A stretch of DNA of 64,000 nt from Nostoc punctiforme NIES-2108 (GCA_003326195.1 LXQE01000096.1:226520-290519); one strand, 5' to 3'. Counted from the first letter of the stretch, positions 43,385-53,522 are shown. Notes: a model not told the origin generated them from the sequence alone. A program made the numbers and translations.

Positions 43385-46048
43385 ATGAAACCCAAGATTC
43401 ATAAAAACAATCAATGGCAACGGATATGTAACGGATTTAATATATGGTTGATTCATCCCTTTAAAATCCATAAGTTGCCTGTTTTCATGCTCTTGGTTCT
43501 GGTGACAGCTTTTTTGTGCGTTATTGCTTTTCCTGTTGCTGCAACTATAGAGACACAAAATATCGCAACTCTTGGAGTGTCAATCCAAAATCCTCCTGCA
43601 CAAACACAAGACTTGCTGCAACAGGGTAAAGTGCTGTATGAGGCAGGACAATTTGCAGAAGCGGTTAGAGTTTTGCAACAAGCAGTTAAAAGTTTTGGCA
43701 GCCAAGGCAATGAATTGCAGCAAGCTGTGGCATTAAGTAATTTGGCGTTGGCATATCAAAAACTGGGTAATTTGCCACCAGCGCAACAGGCAATTACGGA
43801 TAGCTTGAAGTTGCTCGAAAAATCCTCTAATTCTCAAAATCTTCAGGTTTTAGCTCCAGTTCTAGATATTCAAGGTAGTATTCAACTAGACTTGGGACAA
43901 GCTGAACAGGCACTTAACACTTGGCAACGTGCGGAAGCCAGCTATAAGCAATTAGGCGATCGCAATGGCATTATCCGCGATCGCATCAATCAAGCTCAAG
44001 CATGGCAAGTTTTGGGATTTTACCGTCGGGGTTTGACAATCTTGACTCAATTGCAGCAGCAGTTACAATCAAAACCTAATTCAGTTAGTAAAGCAGTAGA
44101 ATTACGGTCTTTCGGGGATGCTTTGCAATTGGCAGGAGATTTGGATCAATCCCGTCGGATATTACAGCAAAGTTTGTCAATTGCCCAAAAATTGGATTCT
44201 CCTCAGGATGTGAGCGCGGCTTTGTTCAGTTTAGGCAACACGGCACAAGGACAGCAAGATTTTAAGGGTGCAATAGAGTTCTATCAGCAAGCTGCTGCGA
44301 TCGCTCCTAACCCGATTAGCAAAGTTCAGGCTCAAGTTAATCAGTTGAATTTACTAGTGAACACGGGACAAACAACCGCCGTGCAGACACTATTGCCGCA
44401 AATTCAAACTCAATTGACACAACTACCTGCTTCTGTAACAACTATTTATGCCCAGATTAATCTAGCTCAAAGCTTGATGAAATTTGGGACTACACCCCAA
44501 GCGATCGCTCAAATCTGCGCGAGAGCCTTGCAACAAGCTCAAAATTTGGCAGATAAACGAGCCGAGAGCTTTGCCCTTGGGACTTTGGGCAGTGTATACG
44601 AGCAAACAAAACAATGGTCAATAGCCCAGAACCTCACCCAACAGGCACTGAACATAGCCGAAACAATCAACGCCCCAGATATCGCTTATCGTTGGCATTG
44701 GCAGTTAGGACGCTTGTTAAAACAGCAGGGAGAGATTGAGGGCGCTATTGCCAGCTATGATACTGCGATCAGTGAGTTGCAGACTCTCCGTAGTGACTTA
44801 GTAGTTGTGAATCGAGATGTCCAGTTTTCCTTTAAAGAAAGTGTAGAACCTGTATATCGAGAGTCCGTAGAATTATTGTTGCAGTTTCAGCAAACTCATC
44901 CGAGCGAACCAATCCTAGACAAAGCTAGACAGAGGATTGAAGCACTGCAACTGGCCGAATTAGACGACTTTTTCCGGGAAGCTTGCATTAATGCCAAAAC
45001 TGTTTTGCTTGACACAGTGGTAGATAAAGATAATCCCACAGCCGCAATCATTTATCCAATTATTCTGCCTGATCAACTGCAAGTGATTGTCAAAATTCCT
45101 AAACAACCACTGCGTAATTATACAGTAAATAAGCCCCAGAATGAGGTAGAAGGTACTATTAAAAAACTCAGAGAGTATATATTAGAACCCGATCGGACTG
45201 AGGAAGTGCAAGCGTTATCACAGGAAGTCTATGGGTGGTTAATCAAGGAAATTGAGTCAGATTTAAAAGATGGTGGAGTCAAAACCCTTGTATTTGTACT
45301 GGATGGCATATTGCGAAATGTGCCAATGGCTATATTGTATGACGGTCAGCAATATCTGGTAGAAAAATACGCTGTAGCACTCAGCTTAGGACTTCAGTTA
45401 CTCGCACTCAAACCCTTGACACAAACAAAACTCAATGTACTAGCTGCCGGGTTAGTGCAACCACCACAAGGCTTTCAACAGCAATTTCCACCGCTACCAG
45501 AAATTAAATCAGAATTCGACTCTATTTCCCAAGCGATCGCATCTACCACCCAGTTACTAAATCGAGACTTCAACAGCAAAAACCTAGAGAGTAAGGTAAA
45601 TACTGTGCCATTTAATGTGTTGCATCTGGCAACTCATGGTCAATTTAGTTCTAATGTTGAGAATACTTTTATACTTGCAGATGATGGGCCGATCAACGTT
45701 ACGCAATTTGATAGCCTACTGCGCCGTCGAGATCAAACTCGCTCAGAAGCCTTGGAAATGCTGGTGTTAAGTGCTTGCCAAACCGCTACTGGTGATAATC
45801 GCGCCACGCTAGGGCTAGCAGGAGCATCCGTGAAAGCTGGCGCTCGTAGTACCTTAGCTTCACTATGGCATATCAGCGATAAATCTACTGCTATCTTAAT
45901 TGGTGAATTTTATCGTGAGTTAGTTAAAACTAAGGTGACAAAGGCTGAAGCCTTGCGTCGTGCCCAAGTAAAGTTGTTAAAAGATTATCCCAATTACAGT
46001 CGTCCTGGTTACTGGGCACCTTATGTTTTAGTTGGTAACTGGCTTTGA
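43385..46048 (+). CDS. CHAT-domain protease with TPR repeats
   Basis: Protein of 887 aa. N-terminal membrane/signal segment (about residues 35-56), then about eight tetratricopeptide-like repeats (60-470), then a C-terminal CHAT caspase-like domain with His751 (LHLATHGQFSS) and Cys798 (VLSACQTATGD). The last part, ADGxxSLAxLWHISDKSTAI-type, is typical of cyanobacterial CHAT-TPR proteins. A strong GGGAGG ribosome site precedes the start. The two recurring gene-start scars show that this gene once followed each haemagglutinin copy, implying a functional link with the secreted proteins. Substrate unknown; processing of the adhesins is a hypothesis. Confidence 0.92.
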   Translation: MKPKIHKNNQWQRICNGFNIWLIHPFKIHKLPVFMLLVLVTAFLCVIAFPVAATIETQNIATLGVSIQNPPAQTQDLLQQGKVLYEAGQFAEAVRVLQQAVKSFGSQGNELQQAVALSNLALAYQKLGNLPPAQQAITDSLKLLEKSSNSQNLQVLAPVLDIQGSIQLDLGQAEQALNTWQRAEASYKQLGDRNGIIRDRINQAQAWQVLGFYRRGLTILTQLQQQLQSKPNSVSKAVELRSFGDALQLAGDLDQSRRILQQSLSIAQKLDSPQDVSAALFSLGNTAQGQQDFKGAIEFYQQAAAIAPNPISKVQAQVNQLNLLVNTGQTTAVQTLLPQIQTQLTQLPASVTTIYAQINLAQSLMKFGTTPQAIAQICARALQQAQNLADKRAESFALGTLGSVYEQTKQWSIAQNLTQQALNIAETINAPDIAYRWHWQLGRLLKQQGEIEGAIASYDTAISELQTLRSDLVVVNRDVQFSFKESVEPVYRESVELLLQFQQTHPSEPILDKARQRIEALQLAELDDFFREACINAKTVLLDTVVDKDNPTAAIIYPIILPDQLQVIVKIPKQPLRNYTVNKPQNEVEGTIKKLREYILEPDRTEEVQALSQEVYGWLIKEIESDLKDGGVKTLVFVLDGILRNVPMAILYDGQQYLVEKYAVALSLGLQLLALKPLTQTKLNVLAAGLVQPPQGFQQQFPPLPEIKSEFDSISQAIASTTQLLNRDFNSKNLESKVNTVPFNVLHLATHGQFSSNVENTFILADDGPINVTQFDSLLRRRDQTRSEALEMLVLSACQTATGDNRATLGLAGASVKAGARSTLASLWHISDKSTAILIGEFYRELVKTKVTKAEALRRAQVKLLKDYPNYSRPGYWAPYVLVGNWL

Positions 46049-46160
46049 CGAATATCCACTTATTGAAGTTTCTAGAGATTGCCCTTTTGGAGTGTAGTAC
46101 AAGAGGGCTATGGAATGTAGTGAACTAATTTTAAATATTTTTAATTTAGAACTAAAACTT

Positions 46161-47033
46161 ATGTCATTTAATCAAAAAGTTAACTTACCAAAGGTAAGGC
46201 TTCCTAATAGTAGTGAGATTCTTTGTCTGCAAAAAAATGAAGAAATATTTTTAATGTACGAGCAAGTACAAGAGTATTTTAGATATGGAATTGAACTAAA
46301 TGAAGGTGATACAGTGTTTGATGTAGGAGCTAATATTGGTATGTTCTCTTTATGGGTATACAAATTGTGTAATAAAAATATAAATATTTATGCCTTTGAG
46401 CCTATTCCTCAAACATATCAAGTGTTGGAACAGAATGTTAAAAGCCTCGATCCAGAAAAAATAAAGACAATAGCTTGCGGTATTTCACAAACATCAAAGG
46501 TTGAGACATTTGCTTACTATCCTAATACTACATCTATATCCACTGCATACCCAGATGGTTCAAAAAAGGAAATAGATAAATTTAAAAAAGCTGCTTTTCA
46601 AAAAATCGATGCTATTCGCGATCGTAACGATTTATCTTCACCTTTATATTGGTATACTAAAATACCTCGTTTCTTGCTTTCGTTGATACTTGACTATAAA
46701 TTCAAGAAAGCTTTCATCGTAGAACAAGTTACCTGTCATTTAAAAACTTTATCCGAAGTTATACAAGAGTACAAAATTCATAAAATTGACTTACTAAAAA
46801 TAGATGTAGAAAAAAGTGAATTAGATGTACTTTTGGGAATCAAAGAACAAGATTGGTCAAAGATTAAACAGATTGTTCTTGAAGTACACGATCTAGAAAA
46901 TAGAGTAGAGAAAATTTCAAGATTATTGAGAGATAAGGGATTTAATAAAGTTATAGTAGAGCAAGAAAAATATCTCAAAGGTACTGATATCTGCAATATG
47001 TATGCTTTGCGAGAGTTCGGTACGCCGAGTTGA
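46161..47033 (+). CDS. FkbM-family methyltransferase
   Basis: SAM-dependent methyltransferase of about 290 aa, FkbM type. The SAM-binding glycine motif is FDVGANIGMFSLW, followed by the acidic strand IYAFEPIPQTYQVLEQN and, near the C terminus, IDLLKIDVEKSELDVLLGI, which is characteristic of the family. Start uncertain: the frame is open from 46110, but Met at 46161 gives the more usual length. Members methylate sugars, lipids or peptides; no biosynthetic cluster surrounds it, so the substrate is unknown. The gene is more AT-rich than its neighbours, which hints at separate acquisition. Confidence 0.85.
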   Translation: MSFNQKVNLPKVRLPNSSEILCLQKNEEIFLMYEQVQEYFRYGIELNEGDTVFDVGANIGMFSLWVYKLCNKNINIYAFEPIPQTYQVLEQNVKSLDPEKIKTIACGISQTSKVETFAYYPNTTSISTAYPDGSKKEIDKFKKAAFQKIDAIRDRNDLSSPLYWYTKIPRFLLSLILDYKFKKAFIVEQVTCHLKTLSEVIQEYKIHKIDLLKIDVEKSELDVLLGIKEQDWSKIKQIVLEVHDLENRVEKISRLLRDKGFNKVIVEQEKYLKGTDICNMYALREFGTPS

Positions 47034-47214
47034 AAAAACAACGATAGCTTTTTGCCACGAACGTATACATACACAGAACTTTAGTATCCAGGCATTGGGA
47101 TTTATATTCTATCGGGAGAAGCGATCGCAGAAATCGACAAAGAAGAATTAGAGGTTTTCCCAGGAAATTTTATGGCATAGTAAAACACGGTAAGGTTTAG
47201 GAGTAATATCTTTG

Positions 47215-48588
47215 ATGAAAAATATTTTCATCTGTGCAGTTGTAATCTGCACAACTTGTATTTACCCGATTAAGACATCAGCAGGAGAAAAACCTTCTGC
47301 GATTTTTCATGCATTTAATCAGCAGTACACTGATATTGAAAAGTTTGTCTGTGAAATAGGGAAGCAAGGATATTCTCACATTCAAATTTCTCCAGCCCAA
47401 AAATCTAATCCTGCTCCAGAATGGTGGGCACGCTATCAACCTGTAGACTACAGTATTATCGAAGGTAGAGGTTCACTCTTCAATTTAAAAAAACTTATTA
47501 GTCAAGCCCACAATTGTAATGTCAAAGTGATTGCTGATGTTGTTTTCAATCACATGGCTAATTTAGATGGCAATGATGATTTTGAAGATTTAACTAAATT
47601 TCCAGGTCTTTCTATCAATGACTTTAATTCGGACTCAAACCGTCCAGGAAAAAAATCTTGTAACATTAATTATAGTGATAACAACAGAGATTCAGAAATT
47701 AACTGTTGGTTAGGTGGACTTCCTGAATTGAGATTTACCAATAATGTTAAAAAAATTCAAAAAGCTCATCTAAAAAAATTGCTAGATTTAGGGATTGATG
47801 GATTTCGGTTTGATGCTGCCAAGCATATCCCAGCAGATGTTGTCAAAGAGTACATCAGCTATGTGGATCAACAAAGTCAAGGAAAAGCATGGAATTATCT
47901 TGAGGTAATCACAGATAGCGACACCAGTGCAGAAAATTATAACTGGATTGCTGCTGTCACAGATTTTGTTCTCTACAATTCAATGAAAAATGCCTTCAGC
48001 TTTGATGGAGATTTGCGTTCTCTGCGAGTTCCCACAGCCATAAACGATCCGCGTAGTGTCACTTTTGGCAGAAATCACGATACTATCCGCGAGATTAATT
48101 CCAATGCCATTAACCCCTATAGCGATCTTTCTGACTCTTTCCTCGCAACAGCATATATCCTGGCGAGAGAAAGTGGCACTCCTTTAATACTGAACTGGGA
48201 TAATAGAGATGCTGCTTTTATCAAATATGGTGTCAAATTCCGCCAAATTATGCATCAACGAGGAACTCAAGGAAAAAATACCAAAGAAAATGTTTTAGCA
48301 GCAATTGATAGTCCGACTGTATTACTAATGGAGCGAGGCAGTGAAGGATTCTTTGTTGTCAATAAAGGGGAGAATAAATTTAATATCCCAGCACTAGATT
48401 TGACCTTGACGAATTTGGATGGATGTTATCGAGAACTCCGTAATAATTTTACTGTTGCTATTGAACGTCGCGATCGCGGGAAAAAATTTATAACTCGTTG
48501 GGGAAACCGGAATAGAGGCGGTATGGAAGTTCAAAAACGCGATGCACTCTATTTTATTCGAGAACCTTTTAATCAATGTCAAATGTAG
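47215..48588 (+). CDS. Secreted alpha-amylase (GH13)
   Basis: Glycoside hydrolase family 13 enzyme of 457 aa that cleaves alpha-1,4-glucans. Signal peptide in residues 1-23 (KTSAGEKP follows). Conserved regions: VIADVVFNHM (region I), GIDGFRFDAAKH with nucleophile Asp200, acid/base Glu230 in NYLEVITD, and Asp289 in FGRNHDT. The ATG at 47215 is preferred to the TTG at 47212; TAGGAG lies about ten bases upstream. The short size and simple C-terminal barrel resemble animal-type amylases found in some bacteria. Probably periplasmic or extracellular. It is convergent with hisD across a hairpin. Confidence 0.9.
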   Translation: MKNIFICAVVICTTCIYPIKTSAGEKPSAIFHAFNQQYTDIEKFVCEIGKQGYSHIQISPAQKSNPAPEWWARYQPVDYSIIEGRGSLFNLKKLISQAHNCNVKVIADVVFNHMANLDGNDDFEDLTKFPGLSINDFNSDSNRPGKKSCNINYSDNNRDSEINCWLGGLPELRFTNNVKKIQKAHLKKLLDLGIDGFRFDAAKHIPADVVKEYISYVDQQSQGKAWNYLEVITDSDTSAENYNWIAAVTDFVLYNSMKNAFSFDGDLRSLRVPTAINDPRSVTFGRNHDTIREINSNAINPYSDLSDSFLATAYILARESGTPLILNWDNRDAAFIKYGVKFRQIMHQRGTQGKNTKENVLAAIDSPTVLLMERGSEGFFVVNKGENKFNIPALDLTLTNLDGCYRELRNNFTVAIERRDRGKKFITRWGNRNRGGMEVQKRDALYFIREPFNQCQM

Positions 48589-48611
48589 ATGCTCCCTCCT
48601 GCTCTTAGGCA

Positions 48612-48636
48612 AGAGACGCGATGAATCGCCGTCTCT
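48612..48636. terminator. AGAGACG/CGTCTCT hairpin between convergent genes
   Basis: AGAGACG at 48612 and CGTCTCT at 48630-48636 pair around GCGATGAATCGC-type loop sequence. It is a known type of dispersed cyanobacterial palindrome and here could end both the amylase and hisD transcripts. Confidence 0.5.
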
Positions 48637-48683
48637 ACAATAATTAGTCTGGCAATTTATGGCGTCTTGGTGATGATTTATGA

Positions 48684-49964
48684 TTATTGCAAGCGTACAG
48701 ATACACTACCTGCATGGGCTGGCAAACCTTCTGCTTCTGCTAAGGTGACAGCTGCTTTGCCTATTGTGTGTAATGATTGTTTGTCACATTCTAAAAAAGT
48801 AATTCGTTTGAGAAAGTCGTAAACACTCAAACCAGAGGCAAAGCGGGCAGAACGGGCAGTTGGCAGTACATGGTTGGGGCCTCCTAAATAATCGCCAATC
48901 GCTTCTGGAGTATAGCGTCCTAAAAACACGCTGCCGGCACACTTAATTTGATTGGCAAGGAGTTGCGGGTTATCTACACACAATTCCACATGTTCTGGAG
49001 CTAGTTGATTGAGCAGTGGTATACTCTCGGCTAAATCACTGACCAGAATTACGGCTGCATAATTTTGCCAACTTGCACTGGCAACTTCTCTGGTGGGTAA
49101 ATCGGCAAGAATTTTTTCAACAGCCTTGATTACTTGTTGCGCGAAGATTTCGGAATCAGTAATTAAGATTGATTGGGCACTAGGATCGTGTTCTGCTTGC
49201 GATAGTAAATCCCAGGCAATCCAATCTGGGTTATTCTGGCTGTCGGCTACCACTAAAATTTCTGAAGGGCCAGCGATGCTATCAATGCCAACAGTGCCAA
49301 AGACTTGACGCTTGGCTTCAGCAACATAAGCATTACCAGGGCCAACAATTTTATCTACCGGGGCAATGCTTTCTGTACCATAAGCTAATGCTGCGATCGC
49401 TTGCGCCCCACCAATGCCATATATTTCTGTAACACCAGCAACTTGAGCAGCGGCCAATACGACAGGATTAATCTCACCGCCAGGCATCGGTACTGTCATG
49501 ACAATTCTTTCAACACCAGCAATTTTGGCTGGTAAGGCATTCATCAACAAAGAACTCGGATAGCTAGCCCGTCCCCCTGGTACATAAATTCCCACTTGCG
49601 ACAGCGCTACCCAATTCAATCCCAGTTTTACCCCCACTGCATCGGTGTAGCCAATATCTTGCGGTAGTTGTTTTTGATGGAAAGCCACAATCCTTTCAGC
49701 AGCAAGCTCCAGCGCCGCCAAGACATCGGCAGGACATTGTGCCGCGTGTTCGGCAATAAAGGTTTCGCTTAGATGCAAAGACTGGAGATTGTTGCGATCG
49801 AAGCGGCTAGTATAGTCCTTGACTGCGGCATCACCACGCACTTTGACATCAGCTAGAATCTCGCGTACTGTCCCACTAACATCAACTGTAACTTCCCGGC
49901 GATCGCTTACAAGGGTTTTGAATTTGACAGAAAAATCTTTGTCGGTAGTTTGAAGTAGCTGCAT
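48684..49964 (-). CDS. hisD: Histidinol dehydrogenase
   Basis: Last enzyme of histidine biosynthesis, oxidising L-histidinol to L-histidine in two NAD-dependent steps. The 426 aa show the family signatures GPGNAYVAEAKRQVFGTVG and IDSIAGPSE, the catalytic Glu-His pair in LAPEHVEL, and zinc-site residues in AEHDPSAQ and GGPNHVLPT. Full length and typical start. It stands alone on the minus strand, without other his genes, as is usual for the dispersed his genes of cyanobacteria. Confidence 0.97.
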   Translation of the reverse strand: MQLLQTTDKDFSVKFKTLVSDRREVTVDVSGTVREILADVKVRGDAAVKDYTSRFDRNNLQSLHLSETFIAEHAAQCPADVLAALELAAERIVAFHQKQLPQDIGYTDAVGVKLGLNWVALSQVGIYVPGGRASYPSSLLMNALPAKIAGVERIVMTVPMPGGEINPVVLAAAQVAGVTEIYGIGGAQAIAALAYGTESIAPVDKIVGPGNAYVAEAKRQVFGTVGIDSIAGPSEILVVADSQNNPDWIAWDLLSQAEHDPSAQSILITDSEIFAQQVIKAVEKILADLPTREVASASWQNYAAVILVSDLAESIPLLNQLAPEHVELCVDNPQLLANQIKCAGSVFLGRYTPEAIGDYLGGPNHVLPTARSARFASGLSVYDFLKRITFLECDKQSLHTIGKAAVTLAEAEGLPAHAGSVSVRLQ

Positions 49965-50100
49965 GGACAGTATCTTAAAAGCAGTGAGGTCAATAATTAG
50001 TTTAACTCCTGATTAACTTGCTAGATATGACTGTGGTTTATATCCATCACTCTTTTTCAGATGTAAGCTAAAAGCACAAAAGATTATGAGTTAACATCCT

Positions 50101-50889
50101 ATGCAGCAGTCTACAAGAGGCAATTACCGGGATCTTTGGCGGCAGCTTGTTACTTTGGCTGCAATCTTTGGTGCTTTCTTTATCAACGTAGTATCGAATA
50201 TTTTTCCACTCAATGGACTTAGCATCGGGGAAATTTCCAATACTTTGTTTAAAAATGTCCTGATTATCCCCGCCAATTACGCCTTTGCTATCTGGGGGCT
50301 GATTTACCTGGGGTTGTTTGCTTTTGGGGTATACCAAGTTCTACCTAATCAACGACATGAGCCTGATTTACGTAAGACAGGTTATCTGTTGGTAATCGCC
50401 TGTGTTGCTCAAAGTATTTGGGTATATCTGTTTCTGTCTCGGCTTTTTGCTCTTTCTATAATTGCAATGCTCTTGATTCTGTTGCCGCTAATTGCTGTCT
50501 ATGTGGAGTTAGAAATTGGCAAATCGCGTGTACCTCGGCTGAAAAAATGGTGTATTCACTTTCCGATTAGTATTTATCTAGGCTGGATTAGCGTGGCGAC
50601 CATTGTCAATGTAGCGTGTGCCTTGGATTTTCACAGGTGGAACGGTTGGGGAATTTCTGCTGTAATCTGGACTCTCATCATGGTATTGATAGCAACAGCA
50701 GTTGCAGCAGTTATAGTCATCCAGCGTCGAGACATCGCTTATACAGGAGTAACAGTCTGGGCATTAATAGCGATCGCACTTAAACACTTTGATAACTCAA
50801 TGCTCAGAAATACCGTATTGGTTTTGGCAATTTTCCTAGTTTTAACCGCAACCATTAACAGCTTACGCACCCAACAAGAACATATTTAA
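50101..50889 (+). CDS. TspO/MBR-like membrane protein
   Basis: Membrane protein of 262 aa with about seven hydrophobic helices. It shows the TspO/tryptophan-rich sensory protein pattern in ANYAFAIWGLIYLGLFAFGV and SIYLGWISVATIVNVACAL, though longer than classical TspO (about 160 aa), as in the extended bacterial relatives. TspO proteins bind porphyrins in stress regulation; for this longer type the ligand is unknown. Single gene, divergent from hisD. The start at 50101 is the first Met of the frame. Confidence 0.75.
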   Translation: MQQSTRGNYRDLWRQLVTLAAIFGAFFINVVSNIFPLNGLSIGEISNTLFKNVLIIPANYAFAIWGLIYLGLFAFGVYQVLPNQRHEPDLRKTGYLLVIACVAQSIWVYLFLSRLFALSIIAMLLILLPLIAVYVELEIGKSRVPRLKKWCIHFPISIYLGWISVATIVNVACALDFHRWNGWGISAVIWTLIMVLIATAVAAVIVIQRRDIAYTGVTVWALIAIALKHFDNSMLRNTVLVLAIFLVLTATINSLRTQQEHI

Positions 50890-51052
50890 GTGTGATAACT
50901 TACTCGCCCAGCGTCGGTCAAGAGAGAACTTTCAGCAAGCGTTCGTTAAGCACGCATAATAATGGTCGGTTGTTACACACACCATTCTGATTGTTATTAG
51001 CCAGAATAGATAGTTAGAGCCGTAATCGCTGACAAATTCAAAATTTATAGAA

Positions 51053-51748
51053 ATGAAAAATATTCTCTCGAATGGTTGGAATAACTGGTTAAAACGGCAT
51101 AAAGAATTTGTTTTACTATTTGACTCAATTGCTGCCGCTAATGAGATTGCTCTAATGCTTAACGGTCAATGGGATGGCTGCAATGGTGTAATTGTGGCTT
51201 CTAGTGATGAGGTAGCTGTTAACACTGCTGCCAAATTATTACAAGCTACATGGTGTTATCAAGGCGCATCAAAAGCTGTTTTAGACAGAGTAACAACTGA
51301 TGCAATTTTACGCCGTTATGCAATCGGAGAAAGAAATTTTGTTAATGCTAATTTGAGGTGTGCAGTACTTGCATCAGTGAAACTGAGTGAAATTAACTTA
51401 AGTTATGCCTCCTTGAGTTGGGCGGACTTAAGTCAAGCCAATTTAAGTAAAGCTGATTTAACAGCAGCAGACCTCAGTCAAGCTAATTTAAGTGGAGCCG
51501 ACTTGAGTAAAGCATACCTGATGAGGGCAAACCTAAGCGAGGCAAACCTGCAACAAGCTTCACTTCAGGGGGCTAACCTAAGTAGTGCTAACTTAACTGA
51601 AGTCAACCTCACTGGTGCTGATTTAACAGGAGCTAATCTGTCACTAGCAGACCTAAGAGGAGCAAATTTTCACTTGTGCAATTTGAGTGGGGCTAACCTA
51701 ACAAATGCCAAATTAATTGAAAGTGACTTGGCTTTTGCTCAACAATGA
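51053..51748 (+). CDS. Pentapeptide-repeat protein
   Basis: Protein of 231 aa. Residues about 95-225 are tandem A(D/N)LSxA pentapeptides (ADLSQANLSKADLTAADLSQ), forming a right-handed quadrilateral beta-helix. The N-terminal about 90 residues are a separate domain (SNGWNNWLKRHKEF; CNGVIVASSDEVAVNTAAKL) seen in cyanobacterial relatives. No signal peptide, so probably cytoplasmic. Function unknown; these proteins are very numerous in cyanobacteria. A 160-base AT-rich spacer separates it from the TspO-like gene. Confidence 0.85.
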   Translation: MKNILSNGWNNWLKRHKEFVLLFDSIAAANEIALMLNGQWDGCNGVIVASSDEVAVNTAAKLLQATWCYQGASKAVLDRVTTDAILRRYAIGERNFVNANLRCAVLASVKLSEINLSYASLSWADLSQANLSKADLTAADLSQANLSGADLSKAYLMRANLSEANLQQASLQGANLSSANLTEVNLTGADLTGANLSLADLRGANFHLCNLSGANLTNAKLIESDLAFAQQ

Positions 51749-51770
51749 TCGCCGAACTCCAGTATTACCT

Positions 51771-52295
51771 TTAGTCAGTTCCACCCCAAGTCCAGGTAGG
51801 ATTGCCATTCTTTAAACTATTTTTTAGCACTACTAGGGGATAATCATTAGCATCAGAGCCGCCAGCCAAATCTAAGATGAAGTAAACTTTACCTTTAACA
51901 AAGTGCATCCGTAAATAATTAATCTTTCCAGAATATTCTTGCCCATCAACCTTAGTCATTCCAGCAGAAGCAAAGCATCTAGCATATTTTGGTTTGAGTG
52001 TCCCAACCCATGTAACGCTAAAGCTATTACTGCCTTGAACAGAGATATTACTGGCATAGGCACTCAGGTTAATAGAGCCATCTGTTGCAAAACTGCCTTC
52101 TTGATAAGGACGGGGTTTTTCAGTGACAATAACCTTGCTTGGACAGCTTTGTTTTTGCTCGTTTTCACTATAAACTTTTAGCTCAATGTTTTGTGATTGA
52201 TTTTGTGCTTGGACGCACCAGTTGGACAACAGAGGCAGTAAACCAATACTTGTGCCTATAATCAAAATCAAAGGTTTAAATGAAATCATACTCAA
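51771..52295 (-). CDS. Exported hypothetical protein
   Basis: Protein of 174 aa with an N-terminal signal peptide (hydrophobic residues about 8-28, NWCVQAQNQ) and a soluble, beta-rich remainder containing two cysteines (QSCPSKVIV; YARCFASAG) that could form a disulfide. No recognised domain. It is convergent with the pentapeptide gene, 22 bases away. Composition is ordinary; I infer a periplasmic protein of unknown role. Confidence 0.7.
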   Translation of the reverse strand: MSMISFKPLILIIGTSIGLLPLLSNWCVQAQNQSQNIELKVYSENEQKQSCPSKVIVTEKPRPYQEGSFATDGSINLSAYASNISVQGSNSFSVTWVGTLKPKYARCFASAGMTKVDGQEYSGKINYLRMHFVKGKVYFILDLAGGSDANDYPLVVLKNSLKNGNPTWTWGGTD

Positions 52296-52512
52296 TATCC
52301 GACCAAATACTAAATTGAATCTAGTATTAGATTTTAGTAATTAATTGGGGAAATTCAAGTCAGGATAATTACTGATAAAGGGAAAAGGGAAATGTTGAAG
52401 AAAAAACTTTTCCCCACAATCCCAACAAGTCTATTTTTATTAACCCAAGCAAGATGGGACTCACAAGTTTTGCTCGAACATTCTTGAAAAAATTGCGTCG
52501 CGATCGCTTGTA
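52296..52512. other. Spacer next to MITE copy B
   Basis: No credible gene; AT-rich. The 81-codon minus-strand frame over 52355-52600 runs into the MITE-like element and is not protein-like. Confidence 0.35.
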
Positions 52513-52677
52513 AGAGGTTGTTTGAAAAGTGTTTCGCTGTGACTTTAGGCACTTTTAGATCCCCCCTAACCCCCCTTTTTAAGGGGGGAACCGGAATCAA
52601 AGTCCCCCAATTTATCGGGGGATTGAGAGGGATCTAAAATTTTTGATACCGACAAGAGGACTTTTCAAACATCCTCT
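52513..52677. mobile_element. MITE-like element, family 1, copy B
   Basis: 165 bases with 18-bp inverted ends: AGAGGTTGTTTGAAAAGT (52513-52530) and ACTTTTCAAACATCCTCT (52660-52677), one mismatch. The interior has CCCCCCTAACCCCCC and GGGGGG hairpins and TTTTTGATAC before the right end, as does copy A (14707-14976). No coding capacity. Confidence 0.75.
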
Positions 52678-52829
52678 AAGCTAAAACATCTTACTAACTA
52701 CATAGACCGCAGATATACACGCACTCTTCAAGTTAATTCAGACTTCGCATACTGTTGAAATACCCTCAAAGCGAGTCGACAATTTCATGCAATACCGAAT
52801 AGGAATGAAGACGTTAAATATTGCTCCGA

Positions 52830-53336
52830 TTAAGGCTGACCAAGAAAGTCTCCTTTACCAAGTTCTACACCGCAGTGTCGAAGAATATCGTATGCTGTTG
52901 TGACATGGAAATAAAGGTTTGGCAAAATAAAATAGAACAGATATGAAATTCCTTCAAAAGATAGAGTATTGTCACGCATCTGTAGAGTAATTGTTCTCTC
53001 CTCTGAACCGTCGATTTGCTCAGATTTAAATGTATTTAAGTGAGAGATAGTTTTTTGAATGCGGTCAATAAGTTGGGGGAATGTAGTTTCATTATCCTCA
53101 AACTTGGGTGCTTCTATCTCTGCTAATTTTGCAGCACCTCTATTTGCGATATCACAGGCAATTTGTACTTGTTTCGATAATGGAAACATATCTGGGGATA
53201 GACGACTATTGATTAACACAGAAGGATCTATTTTTTTTGTTTCTGCATAAGTAGCACCTTTTTCAAGAATGTTTTTCAGGTTATTCAGTGTACGAATAGA
53301 CACGGGGATTGAAGCTTTGTACATTGATATAGTCAT
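52830..53336 (-). CDS. DUF1993 family protein (DinB-like fold)
   Basis: Protein of 168 aa matching the DUF1993 pattern: MTISMYKASIPVSIRTLNNLKNIL start, RLSPDMFPLSKQVQIACDIA, and the C-terminal YLFYFILPNLYFHVTTAYDILRHCG. The family is predicted to be a four-helix bundle related to DinB. No metal-binding His triad is obvious except the C-terminal HVTTAYDILRH. Function unknown. Single gene, cytoplasmic. Confidence 0.85.
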   Translation of the reverse strand: MTISMYKASIPVSIRTLNNLKNILEKGATYAETKKIDPSVLINSRLSPDMFPLSKQVQIACDIANRGAAKLAEIEAPKFEDNETTFPQLIDRIQKTISHLNTFKSEQIDGSEERTITLQMRDNTLSFEGISYLFYFILPNLYFHVTTAYDILRHCGVELGKGDFLGQP

Positions 53337-53522
53337 TGATATTTTTCCTGGGTTTTGTTAGGTGATTTGGATTGTAGTAAGATTGCGATCGCTAGGGCAA
53401 TCACAGCCGTGTTAATGGTGTGGTTAATTTACAGGCTTGGTTGTCAGTGTTTAGGGCTTAAAATTATGAGAAGGAATGTAATCACTAAGTTAAGCTGAAT
53501 ATTTGTCCTACTTAATAAGTAA

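Noticed and set aside
47098..47180. About 27 codons ending GEAIAEIDKEELEVFPGNFMA before the amylase gene
   Set aside because: Looks protein-like and could be the end of a decayed gene, but it is too short to assign and has no start.
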